Assembly (NCBI GenBank): GCA_947259295.1
Contig: CAMYMG010000096.1
Location: 1-61,487, forward strand
Origin: an uncultured Rhizobiaceae bacterium
Lineage (GTDB): Bacteria > Pseudomonadota > Alphaproteobacteria > Rhizobiales > Rhizobiaceae
Reading direction: 5' to 3'
DNA length: 61,487 nt
The translations under genes were made by a program, and so were the position numbers. Shown here piece after piece: positions 8,758 through 16,963 of the stretch (its first letter is position 1; each line of letters begins with the position of its first letter). The notes below the pieces were generated by a model. That model had not been told where the DNA came from. It made no database searches and saw nothing but the letters and a program-made list of their open reading frames with translations.

Positions 8758-9801
8758 CTAGGACGGGCGATTCGGCAAGGCAAAGTCGGGGATCTGGAAG
8801 CGGCGGCGGTAGGCCGCCGGCGTCAGCCCCGTGAAGCGCTTGAACAGGCGGCGGAAGAAGGCGGCCTCCTCGTAGCCGACCTTCCAGCTGATATCGTCGA
8901 CCGATTCCTCGGTGCGCTCCAGCCGCCGCTTGGCTTCCTCGATCCTGAGACGCTGCACGTAGGCAATCGGGCTGAGGCCCGTCGCGGCTGTGAAGCGCCG
9001 CTTGAAGGTGCGTTCGCCAAGCCCGGCATGCCGGATCATGCCCTCGAGCGGGTTGGCTACCGGGAAATGGGTTGCGATCCAGTCCTGGGCCGCCTGGACC
9101 GGAAGGTCGCCATGGTCGCTGCGCCCCTCGAAGACGATGTAGGGCGCCAGGCCATCCTGGTGCCATTGCAGGGCGAACATCCGGGCCACGGTCTGCGCCG
9201 ACGTCGCGCCGGCGTGCCGGCCAATCAGGTAAAGCACGAGATCGTGCCAGGTCATGGAGGCGCCCGAACTGATCAGTTCCTCGCGCTGACCCGAAACGAC
9301 CAGAACACGCTCCGGGTGGATCGGGACCGCGGGAAAGCTATCGGCAAAGGCGCGCGCATAGCCGAAATGCACGGTCGCATCGACACCGTCGAACAGGCCG
9401 GTTTCAGCGAGCAGGAAGATGCCGGAACAGGCCGAGCACAGCAGTGCTCCCTTTCGGTGCATCGCCTGGATCCATTCGACCAGTTCGGGATGGCGTCCCG
9501 GTTGCCAGCCGGCCGCATCGAGCAGGATGGATGGAACGATGACAATGTCGGTACGGTCGAGCGTGTCGATGCTGCGCTGGACCGGGATGGGGACGCGGCT
9601 TGCGAGTTCCAGCGGGCCGGTCTGTAGCCCGACGATCTCGACATCGAAGGGCGCAGGACGGCGCGGCGCCTGCATGCCCGGCATCATGGCGAAGGCGTTC
9701 ATGACGTCGAAAATGCCCGAGATCGTCGATACGACCGCTTCGGGAAGGGCGACAAGGCTGACGTGGAGCGGGTGCTGAACGGTGTTCACTGCAGTCACCA
9801 A
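8758..9801 (-). CDS. GlxA family transcriptional regulator (DJ-1/PfpI + AraC HTH)
   Basis: This 347-residue protein has an N-terminal DJ-1/PfpI-like domain (about 12-200), with the nucleophile-elbow region CSACSGIFLLAETG, and a C-terminal AraC-type DNA-binding domain (about 235-335) containing GLGERTFKRRF and VGYEEAAFFRRLFKRFTG. GlxA-type proteins are transcription activators whose PfpI domain has usually lost enzyme activity and serves as a sensor. The start at 9801 is a GTG without a clear ribosome site, so the first residues are uncertain. The aldo/keto reductase downstream is a possible target. Confidence 0.92.
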   Translation of the reverse strand: MVTAVNTVQHPLHVSLVALPEAVVSTISGIFDVMNAFAMMPGMQAPRRPAPFDVEIVGLQTGPLELASRVPIPVQRSIDTLDRTDIVIVPSILLDAAGWQPGRHPELVEWIQAMHRKGALLCSACSGIFLLAETGLFDGVDATVHFGYARAFADSFPAVPIHPERVLVVSGQREELISSGASMTWHDLVLYLIGRHAGATSAQTVARMFALQWHQDGLAPYIVFEGRSDHGDLPVQAAQDWIATHFPVANPLEGMIRHAGLGERTFKRRFTAATGLSPIAYVQRLRIEEAKRRLERTEESVDDISWKVGYEEAAFFRRLFKRFTGLTPAAYRRRFQIPDFALPNRPS

Positions 9802-10030
9802 CGTATCGAATCCTGTCGCAACGGCCGGCGAAGGCTCGGGCGGGGAAGTCTAGCACGACGGGCCGAACCCGTCGCGCTCGTCAGGCGTCCGGAACCTCGG
9901 CCGGCATCATCCCGGCAAGATGGCGCAAACGGCCCGATACTGGCCCGCGCGGCTCTGCCCAAGGGGCGATGCATCTGCGATTCCAGCGTCGCCCCTGGAT
10001 TTTCCCGGGCGCGTGAACGGAGACAAGAAC

Positions 10031-11106
10031 ATGATGGATACCCAGAGCACCATGATCGATGCGGCCAAGCTCGACGCCCTTGTCGGGCGAGCGGTCGGCG
10101 ATCTGTCGGCCGGCTATGGCGGCGTGATGGTCAGCCTTGGACACCGCCTTGGCCTTTACAAGGCGATGGCCAGGGCAGGCCCACTCAGCGCCCAGGGCGT
10201 GGCGACGAAAGCAGGTTGCGCAGAGCGCTACGTGCGCGAATGGCTGAACTCGCAGGTCGCGGGAGGCTACGTGGACTACCACGCTATCAGCGACACCTAC
10301 GAACTGACACCCGAGCAGGCCATGGTGCTTGCCGATGAGGACAGCCCGGCCTTCATTCCGACGGCCTGGTCCGTGCCGGCCTCCATGTGGTTGGACGAAG
10401 ACAAGGCGATCGATGCATTCAGGACAGGCAAGGGCATTGCGTGGGGCGACCATGACGGGCGGCTCTTTTGCGGCGTTGCCGCGTTCTACCGCAATGCCTA
10501 CAGGGCAAGCTTGGTCGCGGAATGGCTTCCGGCGCTGGACGGTGTCGTCGAAAGCTCGATGCGGGAGGGCTTGTTGCCGACATCGGCTGCGGCCACGGTC
10601 ACTCGACGGTGCTGATGGCGGAGGCTTTTCCAGCGTCGCGGTTTCGCGGCTTCGACACGCACGAAGCATCGATCGCCGAGGCACATGGCGTCGCGGCAGC
10701 GGCCGGCATGGCGGAACGCGCGAGCTTCATCGCCGCGCGGGCCGACAATTATCCCGGTCAGGGCTACGACCTGCTCTGCTTCTTCGACTGCCTGCACGAC
10801 ATGGGCGACCCGCTGGCGGCGGCCGAGCACGCCGCCAGATCCATCGCACCCGATGGAACGGTGATGCTGGTCGAGCCCTTCGCCAATGACCGGGTGGAGG
10901 ACAACATCTCGCCGGTTGCCCGCCTCTATTATGCAGCGTCGACGACAATCTGCTGCGCTCATGCAATCTCGGATGGCGGCCGCATGGTGCTCGGTGCGCA
11001 GGCCGGCGAAAAGAGGCTGAGGGAGGTGTTCCGCCAGGCCGGGTTCACCCGGTTCCGCCGCGCCCACGAGACGCCTTTCAACCTGATCCTCGAGGCTCGT
11101 CTCTAG
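10031..11106 (+). pseudogene. class I SAM-dependent methyltransferase, frameshifted
   Basis: Two frames together make one methyltransferase. The first (ATG at 10031, MMDTQSTMIDAAKLDAL) encodes an N-terminal winged-helix domain of the Rv2258c type and runs to about 10550 before going off-frame and stopping at 10615. The second, one base back, continues with KLDAGGLVADIGCGHGHS, the SAM-binding motif I, and stops at 11106. The reading requires one missing base near 10545-10553. As written, neither piece should be a working enzyme. It may be a real inactivating deletion or a sequencing error. The target of methylation is unknown. Confidence 0.82.
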
Positions 11107-11113
11107 AGCGAGA

Positions 11114-11143
11114 CGCCACCCGCTGCGGTCGCGTCGGGTGGCG
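11114..11143. terminator. hairpin between convergent genes, possible bidirectional terminator
   Basis: CGCCACCCG (11114-11122) pairs perfectly with CGGGTGGCG (11135-11143) across a 12-base loop. It lies between the convergent methyltransferase and YciI genes. The U-tract is poor on both strands, so termination would be weak or need a factor. Confidence 0.5.
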
Positions 11144-11151
11144 TTCGGTGC

Positions 11152-11523
11152 TCAATCGACCGCGGCAGGAAGGGGCGCGCCGGGGAGGTAGAGCATGACC
11201 GGGCGGATTTCGTAGACGGCGCTGGGGTTGACGCGGGCGAGGTCGCGTGCGGCCTGGATGGCCTCGTCGCGCGTCTCGACATTGACGAGATAGAGGCCGA
11301 GGAGCTGTTCCTTGGTCTCGGCGAAGGGCCCGTCGATCACCAATCCGTCGCGGAGCGTGCAGGCGGTCTGGGTGTAATCCAGCCGGGCGGCAGGCCCCAG
11401 CTTGCCCTCCTCCGTCAGCCGCCGGTCGATCTTGCGCAGTTCGACCATGAGGGCTGCGTCTTCTTCGGGAGTCATCGCCGTGATGGCGCCTTCGACATGA
11501 TACGCGAGAATTGCGTAGTGCAT
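11152..11523 (-). CDS. YciI family (DGPF domain) protein
   Basis: This 123-residue protein has the YciI/DGPF fold, with the naming motif in VIDGPFAETKEQLLGLY and an early acidic segment MTPEEDAALMVEL. YciI-like proteins are small dimeric cytoplasmic proteins. Many are encoded beside ECF sigma factor genes, but none is adjacent here, and their function is poorly known. The ATG at 11523 follows GAGGGTG by 7 bases and is preferred over a TTG two codons earlier. Confidence 0.88.
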   Translation of the reverse strand: MHYAILAYHVEGAITAMTPEEDAALMVELRKIDRRLTEEGKLGPAARLDYTQTACTLRDGLVIDGPFAETKEQLLGLYLVNVETRDEAIQAARDLARVNPSAVYEIRPVMLYLPGAPLPAAVD

Positions 11524-11776
11524 GGACAATCACCCTCTTCTTTTTCCAGGATGGAATGAATAGTAAAGGCTCTTGGTGCTGAGCAATATGCTTCGCGACG
11601 CCATTGCTGTGTGCCAGATTCGGCGACAGAATTATTGACGTCTCCTGCCATCATGCTGTCAGCAGTGCTGCGCTATTCGAGGCGACGCTGGAGCGTCCCG
11701 CAACGGCGATCAGGGGGCCCAGAATGATGATTACTGATACCTGCCGCAGCTGACGCTTGCCTGGTCGATCCAGGCG

Positions 11777-12355
11777 GTGGGGATCCTGTCGCCGGGGCCG
11801 AGCGTGGCGCTGATCCTCGGCGTGGCGACGAGCCGCGGCCGGCTGCCTTCGCTGGTCACTGCCTTCGGCGTTGCCTGTGGGTCGATCGTGCTTTCGGTGG
11901 CCACGATCATCGGGCTGACCGCCCTCCTGGCGCAGGTCGCGGAACTGATGACGGTGCTGCGGTGGGCAGGCGCTGCCTATCTCGCCTGGCTCGCCTACAA
12001 GGCGTTCCGCAACGCGGCCTCGGCGACCAAGCTGACGGTCGAGAAGGTCGGCCGCGAAAGCGTCTGGCGAACCGGACTGGCCGGTTTCGCGCTGCAGGTT
12101 TCAAACCCCAAGGCGATCATGTTCTGGCTGGCGATCGCCAGCCTGGGCGGCATCGGCGACGCGCCGCTATCCGTGGTGGTGCTCTTCGTCGCCGTTGTCT
12201 TTCTCAATTCGTTCATCGGTCACGGCGCCTATGCCGTGCTGTTGTCGTCAGCACCGGCGCGCAATGCCTATGGCCGCGCCCGCCGCTACATCGAAAGCGG
12301 GCTCGGCAGCTTCTTCCTGTTCGCCGGGTTCAAGCTGGCGACGACGCGGCTCTAG
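11777..12355 (+). CDS. LysE/RhtB family exporter, N-terminus probably frameshifted
   Basis: From GTG at 11777 the protein has 192 residues with five or six membrane segments and the family motif LSPGPSVALILG, which in LysE/RhtB amino-acid exporters follows the first half of the first membrane helix. Here that half is missing. Upstream, AGGGGG followed by ATGATG at 11724-11729 would read MITDYLPQLTLAWSIQAVG into the gene if one T were added near 11738. As it stands that frame stops early. So the gene has either lost one base at its start or begins at the weak GTG. The substrate is unknown. Confidence 0.8.
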   Translation: MGILSPGPSVALILGVATSRGRLPSLVTAFGVACGSIVLSVATIIGLTALLAQVAELMTVLRWAGAAYLAWLAYKAFRNAASATKLTVEKVGRESVWRTGLAGFALQVSNPKAIMFWLAIASLGGIGDAPLSVVVLFVAVVFLNSFIGHGAYAVLLSSAPARNAYGRARRYIESGLGSFFLFAGFKLATTRL

Positions 12356-12361
12356 AACCGC

Positions 12362-13570
12362 TCAGGCTTCGCCGGTGTGGTTCTGCGAGCGGGCGAGGAA
12401 AGCCTCGATTCGCTCCAGCGCGCGCAATATGTTCTCCTCGGAATTGGCGTAGGAGAGGCGGATATAGCCTTCGCCGAGAATGCCGAAATCCGGCCCGCCG
12501 ATGAGCGCAACGCCGGCCTCCTCGAGGAGCGCCGAGGCCAGCTTCTTGGCTTTCCAGCCGGTAGCAGAAATGTTGGGGAAGGCGTAGAAGGCGCCCTTCG
12601 GCGTGATGCAGGAGACGCCCGGCAGTTCGTTCAGCCCCTCGACGACGACTTGGCGGCGGCGGTCGAAGGCCTTCATCATGGTGGCGACCTCGTCCTGGGG
12701 GCCGTCGATGGCCGCGATGCCGGCGAACTGGCTCGGCGCGTTGACGCAGGACCAGCAGTTGACCGCGAGCTTGCGCACCTTGTCGTAGAGGTGGTTGCCG
12801 GGCTCCCCGTTCGGCCAGATCGACCAGCCCAAGCGCCAGCCGGTCATCGCCCAGGTCTTCGACCAGCCATTGAGAACGATCAGCCGATCGCGGATTTCTG
12901 GAAACTGCAGCAGCGAACAGGCGGTCTCGCCGTCATAGGTCATGACGTCGTAGATCTCGTCAGACATGATCGCGACGTGAGGATGGGCCGCCAGACCGGC
13001 GACCAGCTTCTCAATCTCGGCACGCGGGGTGACACCGCCGGTCGGGTTGGCCGGCGAGTTGAGGATCAGCAGCCTGGTCTTCGGCGTGAGCAGCGACAGC
13101 GTCTCCTCGGCGGAGAAGGCAAAACCGTTCGCCTCGCGCATCGGCACGGGAATTGGCGCCGCACCGGTGAACTCGATCATCGAGCGATAGATGGGGAAGC
13201 CCGGGTCGGGATAGAGAATCTCGGCGCCCGGCTCGCCGAACATCAGGATGGCGGCGAACATCGTCGGCTTGCCGCCGGGCATGATCATGATCGTTTCTGG
13301 CGAAACCTCGATGCCGGTGGTGGTCAGCGTGCGGCGCACCACGGCCTCGCGGGTGGCGAGCAGGCCGTTCGCCGGCGTGTAGCCGTGATGCCCGTCGCGC
13401 AATGCCTTGATCGCGGCCTCGACGATGTGCGGCGGCGTCTTGAAGTCGGGCTGGCCGATGCCGAGATTGATGATGTCCTTGCCCTGCTGCTGCAGGGCGG
13501 TGGCACGGGCCAGCACGGCAAAGGCGTTTTCCTCGCCTAGTCTGTCGAAGGCGGCAATCGTTTGGAGCAT
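12362..13570 (-). CDS. pyridoxal-phosphate-dependent aminotransferase, class I/II
   Basis: This 402-residue fold-type I aminotransferase has LGIGQPDF near the N-terminus, NSPANPTGG (171-179), Asp204 in SDEIYD, and the Schiff-base Lys238 in NGWSKTWAMTGWRLGW. It is closest in style to aspartate aminotransferases. The frame is open far upstream, but the ATG at 13570 follows GGGGAGG by 4 bases and starts the family similarity (MLQTIAAFDRLG). It converges on the LysE-like gene with a gap of 6 bases and is divergent from the GNAT gene. Confidence 0.93.
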   Translation of the reverse strand: MLQTIAAFDRLGEENAFAVLARATALQQQGKDIINLGIGQPDFKTPPHIVEAAIKALRDGHHGYTPANGLLATREAVVRRTLTTTGIEVSPETIMIMPGGKPTMFAAILMFGEPGAEILYPDPGFPIYRSMIEFTGAAPIPVPMREANGFAFSAEETLSLLTPKTRLLILNSPANPTGGVTPRAEIEKLVAGLAAHPHVAIMSDEIYDVMTYDGETACSLLQFPEIRDRLIVLNGWSKTWAMTGWRLGWSIWPNGEPGNHLYDKVRKLAVNCWSCVNAPSQFAGIAAIDGPQDEVATMMKAFDRRRQVVVEGLNELPGVSCITPKGAFYAFPNISATGWKAKKLASALLEEAGVALIGGPDFGILGEGYIRLSYANSEENILRALERIEAFLARSQNHTGEA

Positions 13571-13653
13571 TTTTCCTCCCCATCTGGTGCTAAGAGCGGG
13601 TGCGTGTTTCTGTGAGCCTGCGGGCACAAAGTCAATTGCACCGGAGCCTGACC

Positions 13654-14337
13654 GTGAGCGGAGAGCTGAAAAACTGGCAGGCGAGGCCGCGGCCCGAGCG
13701 CACCGTGCTGGAGGGGCGTCATGTGCGGCTCGAGCCGCTGAACGCCGGGCGGCACGGCGACGGGCTCTACACTGTCGCAACCGCCGACGATGCAGAGCAG
13801 AGGTTCCGCTGGCTGTTCGAGAGCAGACCCGAGAGCCGAGAGGCCTTCCAGACGTGGCTGGAAAAGGTCGAGGCAAGCGAGGACCCGCTGTTCTTCGCCG
13901 TCATCGACAAGGCTTCCGGAGAGATCGCCGGGCGCCAGACGCTGATGCGCATCGAGCCGGCGCATGGCGTGATCGAGATCGGTAATGTGCTGTGGGGTGC
14001 GCAAATCGCCCGCAAGCCGGCGGCGACGGAGGCACAGTACCTGTTCGCCCGCCATGTGTTCGACGACCTCGGATACCGCCGCTACGAGTGGAAGTGCAAC
14101 AACCGCAACGAACCCTCGAAGCGGGCCGCGGAGCGCTTCGGCTTCAGCTTCGAGGGAATTTTTCGCCAGCACATGATCGTCAAGGGCGAGAACCGCGACA
14201 CGGCGTGGTATTCGATGATCGACAGCGAGTGGCCGTCCTTGCGAAATGCATATGAGGGCTGGCTCGACCCCGGCAATTTTGATAGTGACGGAAACCAGAA
14301 GAAGCGCCTGGATGACTTTCGTAAGTCCTTGGTGTGA
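13654..14337 (+). CDS. GNAT family N-acetyltransferase (RimJ/RimL type)
   Basis: This protein of about 227 residues belongs to the RimJ/RimL-like acetyltransferases. It opens with WQARPRPERTVLEGRHVRLEPL and later has the characteristic YEWKCNNRNEPSKRAAERFGFSFEG, where the family binds acetyl-CoA and completes the GNAT core. It would transfer an acetyl group to an amine in the cytoplasm; the substrate is unknown. GTG at 13654 has GGAG upstream; earlier in-frame starts exist. It is divergent from the aminotransferase gene, and the CDF exporter gene follows after 30 bases. Confidence 0.88.
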   Translation: MSGELKNWQARPRPERTVLEGRHVRLEPLNAGRHGDGLYTVATADDAEQRFRWLFESRPESREAFQTWLEKVEASEDPLFFAVIDKASGEIAGRQTLMRIEPAHGVIEIGNVLWGAQIARKPAATEAQYLFARHVFDDLGYRRYEWKCNNRNEPSKRAAERFGFSFEGIFRQHMIVKGENRDTAWYSMIDSEWPSLRNAYEGWLDPGNFDSDGNQKKRLDDFRKSLV

Positions 14338-14367
14338 AAGGTTATTTCGTTACAGGCGAGGTCAAAA

Positions 14368-15315
14368 GTGGCGCACACTGCCGATCATGGCGGACATGAT
14401 CACAACCATGCCGGGCACGGCCATGCCGGCCACGACCACGGGTCGACGGACAAGAAGCGGGTCCTGATCGCGGCACTTCTGACCGGCGGTTTCATGTTCG
14501 CGGAGGCAGCAGGCGGGCTGCTCACCGGGTCGCTGGCACTGCTGGCCGATGCCGGGCACATGCTGACCGATTCGGTGTCGCTGATGCTCGCCTGGTATGC
14601 GTTTCACCTCGCCGGCCGTGCGGCCACGTCGCGCATGACCTACGGCTTCCACCGGGTGAAGACGCTGGTCGCCTACACCAACGGCATCGCGGTGTTCGCA
14701 ATCGGCATCTGGATCGTGGTGGAGGCGTTCCACCGCCTGAACGAGCCGTCGCCGGTGCTCGGCGGCCCGATGATGGTGATCGCCATCATCGGGCTGGCCG
14801 TTAACATCGCGGCGTTCTTCGTGCTGCATGGCGGCGATCGCGACAGCCTCAACATGCGCGGCGCCATCCTGCATGTTCTTGGCGATCTGCTCGGTTCGGT
14901 AGCAGCGCTGGTGGCCGCGCTGGTCATCATCACGACCGGGTGGGTGATGATCGACCCGCTGCTGTCGGGTCTCGTTGCGCTGCTGCTGTTCCGAAGCGCC
15001 TGGGCGCTGACGCGCGAGTCCGGCCATCTGCTGCTCGAAGGCGTGCCGGCGAGCCTCGACCGCGACGACATAGCCCGCGATATCGAGGGAAACGTGACGG
15101 GCGTCACCGGGGTGCACCACATGCATGTCTGGTCGATGGACGGCGCCAAGAACATGGCGACGCTGCACGCCTGCCTGGCCGAAGGCGCCGACGCCGACCA
15201 AGCGGTGCGGGCGATCAAGCAGCGACTGGCACAAAGCCACGGCATCGAGCATGCGACGGTCGAGCCGGAATTCGGCGCCTGCGCGGATGCGGTCGCCGAA
15301 CACAGTCATCACTGA
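14368..15315 (+). CDS. cation diffusion facilitator (CDF) family metal exporter
   Basis: This 315-residue inner-membrane transporter has a histidine-rich N-terminus (residues 3-24), six expected membrane helices and the metal-site sequence LLADAGHMLTDSVSLMLAW (HxxxD pair), plus HRVKT and a C-terminal cytoplasmic domain with HHMHVWSMDG. It is most like the CzcD/DmeF branch, which moves Zn2+, Co2+ or similar ions out of the cytoplasm in exchange for protons. The start is a GTG at 14368 with GCGAGG upstream. It may be co-transcribed with the GNAT gene ahead of it. Confidence 0.93.
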   Translation: MAHTADHGGHDHNHAGHGHAGHDHGSTDKKRVLIAALLTGGFMFAEAAGGLLTGSLALLADAGHMLTDSVSLMLAWYAFHLAGRAATSRMTYGFHRVKTLVAYTNGIAVFAIGIWIVVEAFHRLNEPSPVLGGPMMVIAIIGLAVNIAAFFVLHGGDRDSLNMRGAILHVLGDLLGSVAALVAALVIITTGWVMIDPLLSGLVALLLFRSAWALTRESGHLLLEGVPASLDRDDIARDIEGNVTGVTGVHHMHVWSMDGAKNMATLHACLAEGADADQAVRAIKQRLAQSHGIEHATVEPEFGACADAVAEHSHH

Positions 15316-15346
15316 GCATCTCAAAAGCATTCAAAGGGGGGAAATC

Positions 15347-16105
15347 ATGGCAGGCAGACTGAAGGGCAAGGTGGCGGTCGTAACCGCTGCGGGGCAGGGC
15401 ATCGGCCGGGCCATCGCAGAAGCTTTCGTGGCCGAGGGGGCGACGGTCTTCGCGTCGGATATTTCGCGCGAAAAGCTCGAAGGGCTGGCGCGGGCGAAGA
15501 AGGCCAAGCTCGACGTGCTGTCGACCAAGGCGGTAGAGGCCTATGCGGCGAAGGTCGGGCCGGTCGACATTCTCGTCAACGTTGCCGGCTACGTGCACCA
15601 TGGCACGGTGCTGAACACCAGCGAGAAGGACTGGGACTTTTCGTTCGACCTCAACGTGAAATCCATGCACCGCACGATCAAGGCCTTCCTGCCCGGCATG
15701 CTGGAACGCGCCAAGGAGAGCGGGGGCACAAGCTCGATCATCAACATCTCCTCGGGCGCTTCGTCGATCCGTGGCATCCCCAATCGCTATGCCTACGGCG
15801 CCAGCAAGGCGGCCGTGATCGGGCTGACCAAGTCGGTAGCCGCCGACTTCATCCGCGATGGCCTGCGCTGCAACGCCGTGGCGCCAGGCACCTTCCGCTC
15901 GCCCTCGTGGGAGGGGCGCGTCGAGGATCTCGGCAAGGAATGGGGCAGCAAGGAAAAGGCGCTCGAGATGTTCGTGCAGCGCCAGCCGACCGGCCGTATT
16001 GCCGACGCGGCGGAGATTGCGCCGATCGCGGTCTATCTGGCGTCCGACGAGGCCGCCTTCACCACCGGTACGGTGATGTCCGTCGACGGCGGCTTCTCGC
16101 TGTGA
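15347..16105 (+). CDS. SDR oxidoreductase, BDH2/DHRS6-like
   Basis: This 252-residue short-chain dehydrogenase has TAAGQGIG (residues 13-20), Ser135 and the catalytic Tyr150/Lys154 in YGASK. The segments NVAGYVHHGTVL, KDWDFSFDLNVKSM and AAVIGLTKSVAADFI are very close to mammalian DHRS6/BDH2 and to bacterial relatives that act on hydroxy acids such as 3-hydroxybutyrate or sugar acids. It would reduce NAD(P) while oxidising a hydroxy acid; the exact substrate is open. An AAGGGGGG ribosome site lies before the ATG at 15347. The small membrane-protein gene follows after 13 bases. Confidence 0.9.
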   Translation: MAGRLKGKVAVVTAAGQGIGRAIAEAFVAEGATVFASDISREKLEGLARAKKAKLDVLSTKAVEAYAAKVGPVDILVNVAGYVHHGTVLNTSEKDWDFSFDLNVKSMHRTIKAFLPGMLERAKESGGTSSIINISSGASSIRGIPNRYAYGASKAAVIGLTKSVAADFIRDGLRCNAVAPGTFRSPSWEGRVEDLGKEWGSKEKALEMFVQRQPTGRIADAAEIAPIAVYLASDEAAFTTGTVMSVDGGFSL

Positions 16106-16118
16106 TGGCGCGCGCACG

Positions 16119-16325
16119 ATGACCCCGGAGAACCGCAACGCGGCGATTGCCGCGGCCGTGCTGCTCGCCGTCTTCGGCTTCGGTGCCTATTTTCTGCCGA
16201 CGATCATGCTGGCGGTGGGCAATCTTTCGCCCGTAGCGGCTGGCGCTGTGGCCGTGCTGTTCGTGGCGGCGTTCTTCCTTGTGTTCTGGCTGCGGGCCCG
16301 GATCCAGAAGCGGCGGGACGAGTAG
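16119..16325 (+). CDS. small two-helix membrane protein
   Basis: I do not recognise this 68-residue protein. It has two hydrophobic segments (about residues 8-30 and 38-58) joined by a short turn, and a basic C-terminal tail RARIQKRRDE, so it should sit in the inner membrane with both ends in the cytoplasm. It begins 13 bases after the SDR gene and is probably in the same transcript. Confidence 0.65.
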   Translation: MTPENRNAAIAAAVLLAVFGFGAYFLPTIMLAVGNLSPVAAGAVAVLFVAAFFLVFWLRARIQKRRDE

Positions 16326-16347
16326 TGATGCGCACCGATTGCTTTTC

Positions 16348-16389
16348 GTACACTTTTATTTTGACGCCGCTGTATTTTCCGTGTACATT
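16348..16389 (+). promoter_or_regulatory. brnTA promoter with flanking inverted repeat
   Basis: TTGACG (16361-16366) and TACATT (16384-16389) are separated by 17 bases, a strong sigma-70 arrangement. The inverted repeat GTACAC (16348-16353) / GTGTAC (16381-16386) brackets it and overlaps the -10 element, a sensible place for a BrnA-type repressor to bind. Transcription should begin close to the brnT start codon at 16396. Confidence 0.6.
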
Positions 16390-16395
16390 TAATGT

Positions 16396-16644
16396 GTGAA
16401 GGTCATCTGGGACGAACCGATGCGCCGGCACAATATAGCCAAGCATGGTTTGGACTTTGCTTCTCTCACCGCTGAATTCTTTGAAGCGTCGACCCTCTAC
16501 CCGGGCAGAGCCGGTCGTTTGATTGCTGTCGGGCAAATGAATAGGCGGACCGTGGTTGCGGTGGTTTTCCGTCCACTCGGTTCCGAAGCCATTTCAGTCA
16601 TTTCCATGCGACCAGCGAGCCAAAAGGAAAGGAGGCTTCCATGA
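16396..16644 (+). CDS. brnT: BrnT family toxin
   Basis: This 82-residue protein fits the BrnT family in length and pattern: MKVIWDEPMRRHNIAKHGLDF at the start, then strand-rich segments including LIAVGQ and ISVISMRPASQKERR at the end. BrnT toxins of Brucella and related bacteria have an RNase-like fold, stop translation, and are neutralised by BrnA. The start is a GTG at 16396 with no ribosome site before it; since the predicted transcription start is at nearly the same base, the message may be leaderless. It overlaps brnA by 4 bases. Confidence 0.88.
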   Translation: MKVIWDEPMRRHNIAKHGLDFASLTAEFFEASTLYPGRAGRLIAVGQMNRRTVVAVVFRPLGSEAISVISMRPASQKERRLP

Positions 16645-16949
16645 ACGACAAGTTTTCATCAAAGCGTCCGCTGACCGACGAGGAAGAAGCCGAAATCCAG
16701 AAGATGATCGCCAGCGATCCGGACAATCCTGAACTCACCGACGAGCAAATCAGCCAGGGCAGGCCGTTCAGGGAGGTCTTTCCCGACCTCTACGAGAGCA
16801 TCCAGCGTTCTCGTGGCCGACCACGGGTCGACAAGCCCAAGCAGGCCGTCACCCTGCGGATCGATCCCGATACGCTTGCGCGGTTCAAGGCGCGGGGGAA
16901 AGACTGGCGCGCCCGCATGGCGCGGGCGCTGGATGACGTGACGCCGTAG
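16641..16949 (+). CDS. brnA: BrnA family antitoxin
   Basis: This 102-residue partner of BrnT has an acidic N-terminal half and a C-terminal ribbon-helix-helix (about residues 68-100), AVTLRIDPDTLARFKARG followed by DWRARMARALDD. BrnA proteins bind and block BrnT and, as dimers, repress their own operon. The ATGA overlap with brnT gives coupled translation. An AAGGAAAGGAGG ribosome site sits within the end of brnT. The inverted repeat around the promoter is the likely binding site. Confidence 0.9.
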   Translation: MNDKFSSKRPLTDEEEAEIQKMIASDPDNPELTDEQISQGRPFREVFPDLYESIQRSRGRPRVDKPKQAVTLRIDPDTLARFKARGKDWRARMARALDDVTP

Positions 16950-16963
16950 GCGATCTTGCCGTT

